Shown here: piece after piece, positions 26,342 through 34,997 of the stretch
Layout: every line of letters begins with the position of its first letter
Position numbering within the stretch: the stretch's first letter is position 1
Assembly (NCBI GenBank): GCA_023457355.1
Contig: JAEWLW010000067.1
Coordinates: forward strand, 1 to 64,000
Direction: 5' to 3'
Length of the DNA stretch: 64,000 nucleotides
Origin: Bacillota bacterium
GTDB taxonomy: Bacteria > Bacillota > Clostridia > Oscillospirales > Ruminococcaceae
Program-made: the position numbers and the translations under genes
The notes under the pieces: model-generated
Database searches by the model: none
What the model was told of the DNA's origin: nothing
The model's input: only the letters and a program-made list of their open reading frames with translations

Positions 26342-26797
26342 GTGCACTTAAATAAGAGATTGCTTATCGGCCTTTTGATAACGCTTTTTGTTTGCGGCTG
26401 CGGCCAAAGCCGGAAGCCCCCGGATGCGGCGCTTTACGTTTATAAGATCAATCAGGGAAAACAAACGCTGATTCGCTCGGTTGGTTGGGCAGAAACCGAA
26501 CCGCTGCTCGCCGTTTCGGATCTTTTAAATTCAAGCACGGCGCAGGAATCGGCTGAAAAGCGTATCGAAAACCCCGATTATATTCTCGAGTTTGTCAACA
26601 AGGGCCATTACACCCGCGCGGTGGTTGCACCTGTCATTGTTTACATCTGGATTGAGGAGCATACAGAAAAAGTGCACCTTTACTGCCCGGATATCTCGGC
26701 AGGCACGGCGTCCGCGCCCAACCCCTACGGCCTCTACGACGCAGGGGAATCGACATCCGCCCGTTTTCTAACACAGGTTATCGGGCTTGCACCCTGA
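26342..26797 (+). CDS. Small predicted lipoprotein, unknown function
   Basis: The protein has about 151 residues. The N-terminus MHLNKRLLIGLLITLFVCGC is a lipoprotein signal with a VCGC lipobox, so the mature protein begins at Cys20. The rest is soluble, with a hydrophobic strand AVVAPVIVYIWIEEH. I do not recognise a family. The start is a GTG at 26342; the ribosome site is weak (AAAGAGACGG). It lies just after repeat copy D and is followed by the convergent vanW gene. Confidence 0.65.
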   Translation: MHLNKRLLIGLLITLFVCGCGQSRKPPDAALYVYKINQGKQTLIRSVGWAETEPLLAVSDLLNSSTAQESAEKRIENPDYILEFVNKGHYTRAVVAPVIVYIWIEEHTEKVHLYCPDISAGTASAPNPYGLYDAGESTSARFLTQVIGLAP

Positions 26798-26812
26798 CGG
26801 CGTTTATCAAAT

Positions 26813-27661
26813 TTATTTGGCCTTTATGCCTTTTGTGGTTCCGTGCTCGGGCAGAAACGGTTCGTACATCATCATGGCGTGGTTCTCTGTAATAAATTCC
26901 TCGGCCAGAAAAACACCGTTTAAATCAAAGCAACGGCGGTAAAGGGCGTTATGTCGGCTGAAGCCACCCCACCATTCGCTTTTCATAAGATGCTCTTTTT
27001 CCATGATTTCATAACAGCAGATTGGTTTTGCGTCTGAATACCAGGCCGCGTGCAGATATTCCTTGCCGACACCGACCGAAAGCTGAAAGGTATCATCGGT
27101 GCGGTTTAAAATCATCAGATCGCCATGGGGGTAAAAGCAGGTTGCACCGCTGCCAAAGGGCTGGGTGCGGTTGGCGTCGGGAAAAACGTCGTACCCATGC
27201 CGGTGCCGTTCGGTAATCGTAAGCGGCGTGTGCAATGTAATCCAATAAAGCAAATTGGAGAGCTGGCAAAGCCCACCGCCCACACCGGCCATAACTTTGC
27301 CGTCGCAAAGCACCATGCCGTCCACATACCCTTTTGTACGCGTCGGCTTGCCGATTACGCGCCAGTAGCTGAGGGTTTCGCCCGGGCGCAAAATAACGCC
27401 GTCGAGCTGCTTTGCAGCAAGCTTCAGGTTTACTATTTTATTGTGTTGCAGCTGCATATCGACATCTTTTAGCTGGCGCAGCAATACGGTTTGGTGCTCG
27501 GCATGCAGGTAAGGCAGCCATGTGTCGGGCCGCCGCTCCTTTGCAAACCGATATTTTGGCGAAAGCCACAGCAGGTAGCGCAAAAAGGAATAATACCGTT
27601 CTCCAAGCCGCTTTCGCAGCGGAGACCGCGTGATGGGTTTTAGCGCGTCTGTCTTTTTCAT
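26813..27661 (-). CDS. VanW family protein
   Basis: This 282-residue protein contains the VanW domain: RPGETLSYWRVIGKPTRTKGYVDGMVLCDGKV (positions of about 94-125) and GVGGGLCQLSNLLYW, with the downstream HRHGYDVFPDANRTQPFGSGA segment. VanW is an accessory of vancomycin-resistance clusters with undefined function and is also common outside them; no van ligase genes are nearby, so a resistance role should not be inferred. No signal peptide is evident. Confidence 0.88.
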   Translation of the reverse strand: MKKTDALKPITRSPLRKRLGERYYSFLRYLLWLSPKYRFAKERRPDTWLPYLHAEHQTVLLRQLKDVDMQLQHNKIVNLKLAAKQLDGVILRPGETLSYWRVIGKPTRTKGYVDGMVLCDGKVMAGVGGGLCQLSNLLYWITLHTPLTITERHRHGYDVFPDANRTQPFGSGATCFYPHGDLMILNRTDDTFQLSVGVGKEYLHAAWYSDAKPICCYEIMEKEHLMKSEWWGGFSRHNALYRRCFDLNGVFLAEEFITENHAMMMYEPFLPEHGTTKGIKAK

Positions 27662-27751
27662 GGTGTCATTACCTCCGGCTCCATTTATAAGAGATGCCGC
27701 CTATCACCTATATAGTGGCAAATCAGGCCGGAAAATATTGCAACGTCATTA

Positions 27752-27994
27752 AAAACAGCGCACCGCTCCGGGCGGTGCGCTGTTTTGCAGTCTGTAAAGA
27801 AATGGATTTCGTAAAACCTAAGCACCGAGGGAATAGTGTGAAAGAACAGCGGGAGCCGTTGCGGGCATCCATGCCGCCCGCAGCGACCAGTGAAGCCCTT
27901 TAGTCGCGTAAGCGGCCTGGCGGCGAGCCCCCACTTTGGCGTCGAGGGCCGGATTACTCGCCCGCAGGCGCCCAAAACGGGCGACCCGTTTTGG
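27752..27994. repeat. Decayed relative of the terminator-associated element between two different hairpins
   Basis: A 35-base hairpin (AAAACAGCGCACCGC/GCGGTGCGCTGTTTT, 27752-27786) is followed by GCAGTCTGTAAAG, which resembles the family start GCAGCTTGTCAAA. The interior contains GCGGGCATCCATGCCGCCCGC, matching the same palindrome in copy F apart from its two-base centre, and TTAGTCGCGTAAGCG, also seen near 53440. A second, unrelated hairpin CCAAAACGGG/CCCGTTTTGG (27972-27994) serves as terminator of the minus-strand NhaC gene. Confidence 0.6.
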
Positions 27995-28010
27995 TTAACA
28001 TAGGACGAGG

Positions 28011-29531
28011 TTATTCTGCTGAACCGAATTTTTTATGCAGCACCACCAGCAGCCCGAACAGCATCAGCACTGAAACAGCCAGCGTCAGCATCAGGTTGCC
28101 GTTTGTAAACCCGGCTACCAAATAGCCGACAAAGCAGCAGGCCGCCACCAGCAAGCAATACGGAATCTGGGTGGCAACATGCTCAATATGGTCGCAGCCG
28201 GCGCCGGCGGACGCCATAATGGTGGTATCGGATATCGGCGAGCAGTGATCACCGAAGACCGAGCCCGCCAGCGAAGCGGCCAGCGCAGGAATGATCAGCG
28301 AGGGCGCGACCGACTCGCAGATAGCGAACACAATCGGAATCAAAATACCAAACGTTCCCCAGGAAGTGCCCATCGAGAAGGAGAGCCCCGCAGCGATGGC
28401 AAAAGTGATGGCGGGCAAAATGGCGATTGGAATATTGCTGTTTTCGACAACGGTGCCGATAAAATCACCGGTCATCAGCAGGTCGCGGCAAACGCCGGAA
28501 ATTGTCCAGGCCAGAACAAGAATGATATCAGCCGGGACCATTGACTTGATGCCTTCGGTGACGCCGCCCATAAACTCGCGCACGGTCATCAGCTGGCGGG
28601 GAACAAACTGAACGAAGGCCCAAACCAGCGCGACAAAAGAACCCAGCACCAATGCGGGGCCGGAGGAGCAGTCGCCGAATGCTTCGGCCATCGTCAGACC
28701 GCCCGCAAAATAGCCGCCATTTTCAAGCATGGCCAGGCCCGAAACCACAATCAGGACCACGACGGGAAGAAGGAGATCCCAGATAGTTCCCTTCTCCGAA
28801 ATTTTGGCGCCGTCGCTTAAAGAGACGTCAACCGCACCCAAGTCCCCTCTCATCGCGCGTGCTTCTGCCTTGGCCATCGGCCCAAAGTCGAGGTTTGTTA
28901 TAGAAAGCACGATCAACATCACAATGGAAAGCAGAGCGTAAAGGTTAAAAGGAATGGTTGACACCATCGCCTGAATACCGCTGTTGAACATATGGCTGTC
29001 CTCCGGCAGCGAGGAAATAACGGCTGCACCCCAGCTTGAGATAGGCGCAATAATGCAGATGGGCGCCGCCGTGGCATCAATTATGTAAGCAAGCTTTGCA
29101 CGCGACATTTTAAAGCGGTCGGTAACCGGCTTCATAACAGTGCCCACTGTCAGGCAATTGCAATAATCGTCGATGAAGATCAGAGCGCCAAGACCACCGG
29201 TGGCCAGCATGGCGCTGCCCTTGCTTTTAAGCTTTTTGTTCATCAGCGTGCCGTAGGAGCGGGAACCGCCCGCCATGGTGATCAGCGAGACCAATGCACC
29301 GACCAGTGCTAAAAAAAGGATAATATCCAAGTCGAAACGGTTTCCCATAAGGGCGAAGGTGTTTTTTAGCGTATCGGTAACAAGATTGCCGCCAACCGCA
29401 GCTGTGTAAATAAGGGTTCCTGAAAGAACGCCTATCACCAGAGAGGATATAACCTCTTTTGTAATAAGTGCGAGCCCAATTGCGATAATGGGCGGAAGAA
29501 TTGATAACCAGCCAACCGAAACAGCTTCCAT
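28011..29531 (-). CDS. NhaC-family antiporter, probable lysine transporter (LysW-like)
   Basis: This 506-residue NhaC-superfamily membrane protein has about 11-13 hydrophobic segments. The fold-typical loops are FIDDYCNCLTVGTVM and the later FGDHCSPISDTTIMASAGAGCDH. NhaC members exchange Na+ for H+, but a branch controlled by lysine riboswitches is thought to move lysine; the LYS element directly upstream supports that branch here. ATG 29531 with GGAAGG seven bases upstream is the start. Expression is probably cut off by lysine through the two leader terminators. Confidence 0.9.
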   Translation of the reverse strand: MEAVSVGWLSILPPIIAIGLALITKEVISSLVIGVLSGTLIYTAAVGGNLVTDTLKNTFALMGNRFDLDIILFLALVGALVSLITMAGGSRSYGTLMNKKLKSKGSAMLATGGLGALIFIDDYCNCLTVGTVMKPVTDRFKMSRAKLAYIIDATAAPICIIAPISSWGAAVISSLPEDSHMFNSGIQAMVSTIPFNLYALLSIVMLIVLSITNLDFGPMAKAEARAMRGDLGAVDVSLSDGAKISEKGTIWDLLLPVVVLIVVSGLAMLENGGYFAGGLTMAEAFGDCSSGPALVLGSFVALVWAFVQFVPRQLMTVREFMGGVTEGIKSMVPADIILVLAWTISGVCRDLLMTGDFIGTVVENSNIPIAILPAITFAIAAGLSFSMGTSWGTFGILIPIVFAICESVAPSLIIPALAASLAGSVFGDHCSPISDTTIMASAGAGCDHIEHVATQIPYCLLVAACCFVGYLVAGFTNGNLMLTLAVSVLMLFGLLVVLHKKFGSAE

Positions 29532-29565
29532 AATATGCCCTTCCTTTTCTGTTTTATCTTCTGCA

Positions 29566-29626
29566 TAAAAAACGCGGCACACCGGATGGTATGCCGCGTT
29601 GCAAAAAGGGGTATAAACCCCTGTTT
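29566..29626 (-). terminator. Two tandem terminator hairpins in the nhaC leader (riboswitch expression platform)
   Basis: On the minus strand the aptamer is followed by CAGGGGTTTATACCCCTTTTT (29603-29622) and then by a 13-pair stem AACGCGGCATACC/GGTGTGCCGCGTT (29571-29600) ending in TTTTTTATG. Both lie between the aptamer and the ribosome site, so both are candidate attenuators. Confidence 0.85.
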
Positions 29627-29632
29627 GACAAA

Positions 29633-29792
29633 TGATAGCGCTTCACACCTGTGACAGTGTGTTGCATGTTCTGCAACACCCCAGCCCAAAAAGCCCGACA
29701 AATGCTTTTTGGCTTCGGCGGTGGCTCCTTTTTCCCGATGGTTGGTCGCCCATTACGCCGGGATACTCTTAAACACCGCGCCTCTACCATTA
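29633..29792 (-). promoter_or_regulatory. Lysine riboswitch (L-box aptamer)
   Basis: Read on the minus strand, the conserved blocks occur in order: GGTAGAGGCGCGG, TTAAGAGTA, GGGAAAAAGGAGCCACCGCCGAAGC (29720-29744 region), GGGCTGGG, ACTGTCACAGG and TGTGAAGCGCTATC. The 5' AGAGGCGC and 3' GAAGCGCTATC ends pair as P1. This matches the lysine aptamer consensus and lies about 100 bases before an NhaC-type gene. Confidence 0.93.
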
Positions 29793-29951
29793 TTCAAAAA
29801 TGGATCATTAAAAATAAGATATTTGTTCAAAAATAACATGTTTTAGGTCGAGCTGTCAATAGGCATTTTAGACAATATATCCGCCGGATGTCTTTGGACA
29901 AAATACAAATATTCAAGAACCGAGGGTAAAATGCATATGCCCCGCTTCTTG

Positions 29952-31010
29952 TTAAGATAAAACCAGTGCCGCAACCCGCTTGCAAAGCTGGTCAAATTGC
30001 GAGGGAATCAGCGCATTATTATAGCAGAGCTCCAGTTCGGCCTGCGCTTTTTGCGCGTTTTGCAGCAGACCAAACGACTGTTGGAGCATTTGCCGGGCCG
30101 CTTTGCGGTTAAAAGCCAAACGGTTCTTATAGGCTGAAAGCACCTTCTTGTCGGTAAACCGGCGTGCGTTGATGATGCGTTGTGGTTCACATGTGGCGAT
30201 AAGGCGCTCGTTTGTTGTCAGAAACGCCAGTGACAGCTCGGGAAAAATGAGTTGTTCAAGCCGTTCAAACGGCGCTAAAGGACTGTAACCGCTGATGATA
30301 TGGCAATTGCTGCTTAAGGCGCGTTTGTGCAGCGCCTTTAACAGCAGACCGGACGAGGGGCCGTATTCATCTTCGAGCAGCACAACAGTCTTGACAAAAT
30401 CCATTGCGGACAGCTCCGGCAGCAGATGGTAGCCGTCTGAAAAAATGCGAACCTCTTCGATTGCTTTACTGCCTTTAAAGGCCTTTGCGGCGATGCGGTC
30501 GGCCTGACGTTCAATTTTATCAAGATCGGTGGCTTCAAGGGCAATGCGGTAATTATCGTTGTATAAAGCGTCCGCCGCACACAGATAGCGGCGGGATTGC
30601 TCGCGCAGGCGCTCTTCCTTGCTGGTCAGCGCAATAATTTCCGCCTTTTTATGGCGCAGCTTTTCGGCTTCAAAGCAGCCGCCCAGCCAGAGGATTTCTT
30701 CTACCGCACCCGGATAATGCGGCTCAATAGCGTGGGGCTGTGCGCTGTCTATAATCGCGGTGTCGCCCCAGAAGGCGGCTTCAGACACGTTTTCAGAGTC
30801 GACTGAAACGGCGAGGTGAACGCATTGCCCGGCCGCGCCGGCGGCCTTGGCCGCGCGGCTTATCAGTTCCGCCCGCTTTCCTCTTGTTCCGCCTTTGAGC
30901 AGTATAATACGGGAGAATTTGTCGGCATCACAAAGTAAATTTAACCGTGAAACAAATCCAAGCGGTGTATTTGCGCTTAAATAGAAGCGCTTCAGATGTG
31001 TTTTTATCAC
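29952..31010 (-). CDS. PRK06851-like P-loop ATPase family protein with degenerate Walker A motifs
   Basis: This 352-residue protein resembles a conserved Clostridia/Bacillus family with two P-loop domains. Family landmarks are the N-terminal SANTPLGFVS segment, HAIEPHYPGAVEEILWLGG and the C-terminal GYSPLAPFERLEQLIFPEL. Where the family has GGPGTGKST, this protein has LLKGGTRGKRAEL. The second loop position reads LLEDEYGPSSGLLLKAL with no GK[ST]. Nucleotide binding may therefore be lost. The start is a GTG with GAGGAGG seven bases upstream. The neighbours give no function. Confidence 0.75.
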   Translation of the reverse strand: MIKTHLKRFYLSANTPLGFVSRLNLLCDADKFSRIILLKGGTRGKRAELISRAAKAAGAAGQCVHLAVSVDSENVSEAAFWGDTAIIDSAQPHAIEPHYPGAVEEILWLGGCFEAEKLRHKKAEIIALTSKEERLREQSRRYLCAADALYNDNYRIALEATDLDKIERQADRIAAKAFKGSKAIEEVRIFSDGYHLLPELSAMDFVKTVVLLEDEYGPSSGLLLKALHKRALSSNCHIISGYSPLAPFERLEQLIFPELSLAFLTTNERLIATCEPQRIINARRFTDKKVLSAYKNRLAFNRKAARQMLQQSFGLLQNAQKAQAELELCYNNALIPSQFDQLCKRVAALVLS

Positions 31011-31265
31011 TAGAAGACCTCCTCACAGCTATCTTTTACATGGTATTCCGGTTGCAAAACAATTGATACTAAATCACCGAAAAATCCATGTAACCGCCTT
31101 GAGCAAGGTGCATTCATCAAAAAACATACCCAAAAATCAAATGCAATTCATTTAAGTGCCGATTTAGCCCATACGCGCTTTCCCGGCGGCCAATTTTGCA
31201 GCCAGTTGCGTTGCTCTGCACCTTCTCTGGCACAAAATTTTCTCGCTGTTAAACACGTTGCCGAG
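31011..31265. other. Intergenic stretch before the minus-strand P-loop gene
   Basis: About 255 bases between two minus-strand genes. I see no open frame with a ribosome site, no strong hairpin and no repeat copy. Confidence 0.5.
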
Positions 31266-32141
31266 TTAATCGGCGCTTACCAGATTTTTAAGTCGCGGAT
31301 AGGCTTCCAACGCATTTTGGCAAAACACACGGCCCCACTCGCTTTGCGGCACAAACGATTTTATTAACGCGATGTAGGCGTGCAGGTTTACCAACGGCCA
31401 GTCTGAGCCGTAAAGCACGTGGTCCCACCGGTCCAGGTAATGAAGCCAGGATTCCAGCTGATTGACATAGCCTTTATAGCGCATACTGAAAGCGTCGGCA
31501 TCCGGAATTCCAACCGCGAGGCCCGAAAGCTCCACATAAACATTCGGGTTTTTCTTGGCCACCTCGGCTGCGTCAAGCATCCAGGGGTTGCCAAAATGGC
31601 ACAGAACGAGCCGCAGCTGAGGGTAGCGCACCGCCACCTCGTCCACGGTAAGCGGATGCGAAAATTTCAGCCGACCGGCGGGGTTTGCCGTGTCCCCGGT
31701 GTGAAAGGCCACGGTCAGATCGTGCTCTGCCGCCAGGTCATACACCGGGTGGTAGAGGCTATCATCGGCAAAAAACGGACGATACCCCAGGTAAATCTTA
31801 AAGCCGACGCAGCTTGGGCAGGCGGCGGCTTCCCGATAGGCGGAAAGGGTTTTCTCCAGGTTCTCTTTTTTTAAACCCGCTGGGTCCACTCCGATACAAA
31901 AACCGACAGAAGGAGGATACTGGTATGCTTTGACGTCAACCGAACCGCCAAGGTCAAACAAACCCGGGCGGCAGGGGTCATCTTCCAGAAGCCCGGTGCC
32001 CATTACCACACAGGCGGCAATCTGTTCCTGCTTAAAGCATTCCATCAAGTGTGAAAACTCATTTTTATGGCCGTTTTCACGGCAAAGGGCATCAAAGCCC
32101 TCCGCTTTTTTCATATGCAAATGTGCGTCTATTATTTTCAT
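31266..32141 (-). CDS. Amidohydrolase family (metal-dependent TIM-barrel hydrolase or decarboxylase)
   Basis: This 291-residue amidohydrolase_2-type protein starts MKIIDAHLHM (the HxH metal site). Later it has VAFHTGDTANP, LVLCHFGNPWMLDAAEVA and the terminal metal aspartate region LYGSDWPL. The family includes decarboxylases and lactonases of aromatic or keto acids; the substrate cannot be read from sequence. CGGAGG lies eight bases before ATG 32141. It appears to be a single-gene unit. Confidence 0.88.
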   Translation of the reverse strand: MKIIDAHLHMKKAEGFDALCRENGHKNEFSHLMECFKQEQIAACVVMGTGLLEDDPCRPGLFDLGGSVDVKAYQYPPSVGFCIGVDPAGLKKENLEKTLSAYREAAACPSCVGFKIYLGYRPFFADDSLYHPVYDLAAEHDLTVAFHTGDTANPAGRLKFSHPLTVDEVAVRYPQLRLVLCHFGNPWMLDAAEVAKKNPNVYVELSGLAVGIPDADAFSMRYKGYVNQLESWLHYLDRWDHVLYGSDWPLVNLHAYIALIKSFVPQSEWGRVFCQNALEAYPRLKNLVSAD

Positions 32142-32244
32142 GCCCTGTGCCTCCGTAAATCAGATAAAATCGTGTAATATAGCATAGCACGAAGGCGCGG
32201 AAAATAAAATAGCCGATACGGCCTTTACAATAAAATACGTTTAA

Positions 32245-32264
32245 TGTAATATAGAAATATTACA
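32245..32264. promoter_or_regulatory. Perfect palindrome overlapping a probable promoter of the DUF815 gene
   Basis: TGTAATAT-AGAA-ATATTACA is a 20-base dyad with eight-base arms. It overlaps a possible -10 (TAATAT at 32247) placed 17 bases after TTTACA (32224-32229). The position fits a repressor operator. Confidence 0.5.
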
Positions 32265-32285
32265 CTGGAAAAGGACTGTACTCGG

Positions 32286-33470
32286 ATGACAAAATGTTAT
32301 TCTTTGGGTGTCCGGCTGCGCGCAATGGTAATTTTTCGCCAGCTTTTGGACGACCCGGTACTTTTACACCTGAGGCGGCTGCTGGAATCGGACAGTGCCA
32401 ATGACGGTGTCTCACAATATGCATTGTTTGTTGCTGCGCTGTATGAACAAGGGGACAACCTTTCGGATTACCTGTTGAATTTGGTTTTGCAGGATGAAAA
32501 TCTTTACATGCTGCGTGCCGCAAGACAGGAACCAATTTCTCCGCCCCTGGCGGAATGCCTTGAACAGGAGCTTTTGTTGCTGGAGGAAATAAGCCGCCTG
32601 TCGCCGCAGACGTTGCGCGAAGCGTTGAGCTACGATGGTTTTTTGCCGCCCTATTATAATACCGGGCACGACTTCAGGGCCGCCTATGCCCAGCGCATCG
32701 CGCAGATAGGCTGCCATGGCTACGGTATTTTTGCCGGCAGCCGGGCCTTTGTTCTGCAAAACCACAAGCTGGTTCCGGTTCGCCACCCCGACCCCATCAC
32801 GTTGGACGGCCTGCCCGGTTATCAGCGTGAGCGTCAGCTGGTGGTCAACAACACGCTGGCCCTGTTGGAGGGGCGTCCGGCTGCAAACGTATTGCTTTAC
32901 GGCGATAGCGGCACCGGCAAATCTTCAACCGTAAAAGCCGTCGTCAATGAATATGCACACCGGGGACTTAGGCTGATTGAGTTAAAAAAGAACCAGCTTG
33001 TCGAAATACCCGCTTTGTTGGACCGCCTGTCCGACAACCCGCTGCGGTTTATCCTGTTTATTGATGACCTCTCGTTTACCAAGGACGATGACAATTTTGC
33101 GGCGCTAAAGGCTATTTTAGAAGGGTCGATTTCTTATAAGAACGACAACGTTGCAGTTTATGCCACCAGCAACCGCCGCCATCTCGTCAAGGAGAACTTC
33201 TCAGACCGTGAAGGCGATGAAATCCACCTTGGGGATACTATTGCCGAGCTGACCTCGCTTTCCGACCGTTTTGGTCTCACAGTTACCTTTGAGCGGCCCG
33301 GAAAGCAGCAGTATATTGATATTGTGCTTTGTCTGGCACAGCTCAATGGCCTTATTCTGCCGGAAGAGACGCTGATTGCCAGTGCCGAGAGCTATGCGCT
33401 GCGCCGGGCCGGTCGCTCTCCCCGTGTGGCCAAGCAGTTTATTGAGTCGCTTTTAGCCGAGCAGGTGTAA
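32286..33470 (+). CDS. DUF815 family AAA ATPase
   Basis: This 394-residue protein has a C-terminal ATPase domain: Walker A LLYGDSGTGKSSTVKA, Walker B ILFIDDLSF, a sensor segment VAVYATSNRRHLV and an arginine-rich C-terminal part (ALRRAGRSPRVAKQF). The N-terminal 170 residues are helical and specific to DUF815 proteins. The role is unknown, though these are widespread in Clostridia. AAAGGA is about ten bases before ATG 32286. It stands alone, with a palindromic promoter upstream. Confidence 0.92.
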   Translation: MTKCYSLGVRLRAMVIFRQLLDDPVLLHLRRLLESDSANDGVSQYALFVAALYEQGDNLSDYLLNLVLQDENLYMLRAARQEPISPPLAECLEQELLLLEEISRLSPQTLREALSYDGFLPPYYNTGHDFRAAYAQRIAQIGCHGYGIFAGSRAFVLQNHKLVPVRHPDPITLDGLPGYQRERQLVVNNTLALLEGRPAANVLLYGDSGTGKSSTVKAVVNEYAHRGLRLIELKKNQLVEIPALLDRLSDNPLRFILFIDDLSFTKDDDNFAALKAILEGSISYKNDNVAVYATSNRRHLVKENFSDREGDEIHLGDTIAELTSLSDRFGLTVTFERPGKQQYIDIVLCLAQLNGLILPEETLIASAESYALRRAGRSPRVAKQFIESLLAEQV

Positions 33471-33547
33471 ACACAGAGCCATTCGGGCCCTGGAGCCGCT
33501 TTTTTGTACCCGCTAAAAATTGATAATTGGCGTACGCCCATCCACAC

Positions 33548-33572
33548 AAAACGCGCCGTCCGGCGCGTTTTG
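33548..33572. terminator. Terminator between the DUF815 and spmB genes
   Basis: AAAACGCGCCG-TCC-GGCGCGTTTTG forms a perfect stem with A/T-rich outer pairs, usable on both strands, about 75 bases after the DUF815 stop and 92 bases past the spmB stop. Confidence 0.85.
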
Positions 33573-33663
33573 TTGAGCCCGAGAAAATCATGATGCAGCG
33601 CGGCGGCACTTGGGTAAAGGCCGCTGCAAATTTGGAAGCAAAAGCACATTGTTTCCCAAAAAG

Positions 33664-34188
33664 TTACATGTGGAAAAATATTCTGACACAAATTGCGCTC
33701 ATTATAAAGCCAGTGAGATCCGCTATTACCGAGGCCGAAACCGTATGGCGGATTCGGCGGATGGAAGTGGCGCCGTAATAAACGGCAATGGTGTAGAAGG
33801 TCGTCTCTGTAGAGCCTTCCATGACACTGGCGATACGCCCCACTAAGCTGTCCGGGCCAAAACGTGTCAACAGGTCGTTAAAGATGACCATTGCGCCGCT
33901 GCCCGAAATAGGGCGAAGCAGCGCGAGTGGAACCACTTCGGCCGGTATGCCGACCAACTCGGTGATAGGTGCCAATGAATGGGTTAGCAGATCCAACGCG
34001 CCGGAGGCTTTGAAAACGCCCACCGCCGTTATCAGTGCCACCAGCGCCGGAATGATTCTAAACGCGACGCCGATGCCGGTACGGGCGCCGCTTAAAAAAG
34101 ATTCAAAAACATTGATGCCACTGACCCAGCCCCATAGCACAATAAGGCCGATAACGACGGGAATTGCCCAACTGCTCACCGCAGTCAT
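33664..34188 (-). CDS. spmB: Spore maturation protein B
   Basis: This 174-residue membrane protein has the nucleoside-recognition-type fold of SpmB. Key segments are FESFLSGARTGIGVAFRIIPALVALI (positions of about 28-53), LRPISGSGAMVIFNDLL and VMEGSTETTFYTIAVYYGA. SpmA and SpmB are needed for spore core dehydration and heat resistance in Bacillus and Clostridium. The gene overlaps the spmA stop by one base (TGATG) and ends before a bidirectional terminator. Confidence 0.95.
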   Translation of the reverse strand: MTAVSSWAIPVVIGLIVLWGWVSGINVFESFLSGARTGIGVAFRIIPALVALITAVGVFKASGALDLLTHSLAPITELVGIPAEVVPLALLRPISGSGAMVIFNDLLTRFGPDSLVGRIASVMEGSTETTFYTIAVYYGATSIRRIRHTVSASVIADLTGFIMSAICVRIFFHM

Positions 34189-34769
34189 CAGCGTTTTCTC
34201 CTGTTGGACAGCAGCTTTGCAGCTGCGATACCGGATAAGACCGAAACGGTGGACGCCGCCCAGACGGCCGGCAGAATGTCCAGCGGCGCTTTACTTCCCG
34301 CCGCAGCCCGAAGCATGGCGGTTGTTGTAGGCAATAGCTGTAACGAGGCTGTGTTCATTGCCACAAAAAGGACCATGTTGTCGGTGGCGGTGCCGTTGGC
34401 GCGTTCCTCTTCCTCCATGGCCTTCATGGCGGTGATGCCCAGCGGTGTGGCTGCGTTTCCCAGCCCAAGCAGATTTGCCACCATGTTCATTGAGATAGCA
34501 CGCATGGCCTTACCCTGTGGGCGTAAACCTTTAAACAGTCGGCATGTCACCGGTGCGGCCGCATGTGCAAGCGCATTCGTCAACTTAGATTCCTCTGCAA
34601 TGCGCATAATGCCGCCCCAGAGGCAAAAATTCCCTGCAAGCGACAGTATAAGCTCAATCGCGCGGCTGCTTTCTTTAAGCATCGCTTCAGAAACCTGCGG
34701 CATCCGGCCCGTGAGCGCGCCAAAAACAATCCCCCCCAGCAACATGGTACAGAAAATAGCAGTCATCAT
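34188..34769 (-). CDS. spmA: Spore maturation protein A
   Basis: This 193-residue membrane protein is the SpmA partner. The segments LLGGIVFGALTGRMPQVSEAM, LSLAGNFCLWGGIMRIAE and ANLLGLGNAATPLGITAMKAM are typical. I start it at the ATG 34769 that follows AGGGGTGA, giving MMTAIFC-free numbering from the second Met pair and the usual family length; a TTG 12 codons further upstream is possible but poorly supported. It is the first gene of spmAB. No sporulation promoter was confidently identified. Confidence 0.93.
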   Translation of the reverse strand: MMTAIFCTMLLGGIVFGALTGRMPQVSEAMLKESSRAIELILSLAGNFCLWGGIMRIAEESKLTNALAHAAAPVTCRLFKGLRPQGKAMRAISMNMVANLLGLGNAATPLGITAMKAMEEEERANGTATDNMVLFVAMNTASLQLLPTTTAMLRAAAGSKAPLDILPAVWAASTVSVLSGIAAAKLLSNRRKR

Positions 34770-34882
34770 AAGCGTCACCCCTATGAATAAACGTATGAGC
34801 GGCAAAAGATTTTCATCACCAAACTTTCTATGAAGTAATAAGAATTATTTTGATTTTTTTACAAAAATTTACATTTTTTACC

Positions 34883-34911
34883 TTTACAAGAACCTGACCA
34901 TGCGGTATAAT
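34883..34911 (+). promoter_or_regulatory. Promoter of the AbrB-like gene
   Basis: TTTACA (34883-34888) and TATAAT (34906-34911) are separated by 17 bases, about 90 bases before the coding start. Confidence 0.8.
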
Positions 34912-34997
34912 AGCTGCGATATGACAAATAGGGAGATTAAACTAGAAAACACAACATTATGCCCTGTTTTTTATCATCAATGAGGAGGAGTGGAATT

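Noticed and set aside
26813..27661. Vancomycin-resistance locus because of VanW
   Set aside because: No vanA/B ligase, vanH, vanX or vanRS genes are adjacent; VanW-domain proteins are common outside resistance clusters.
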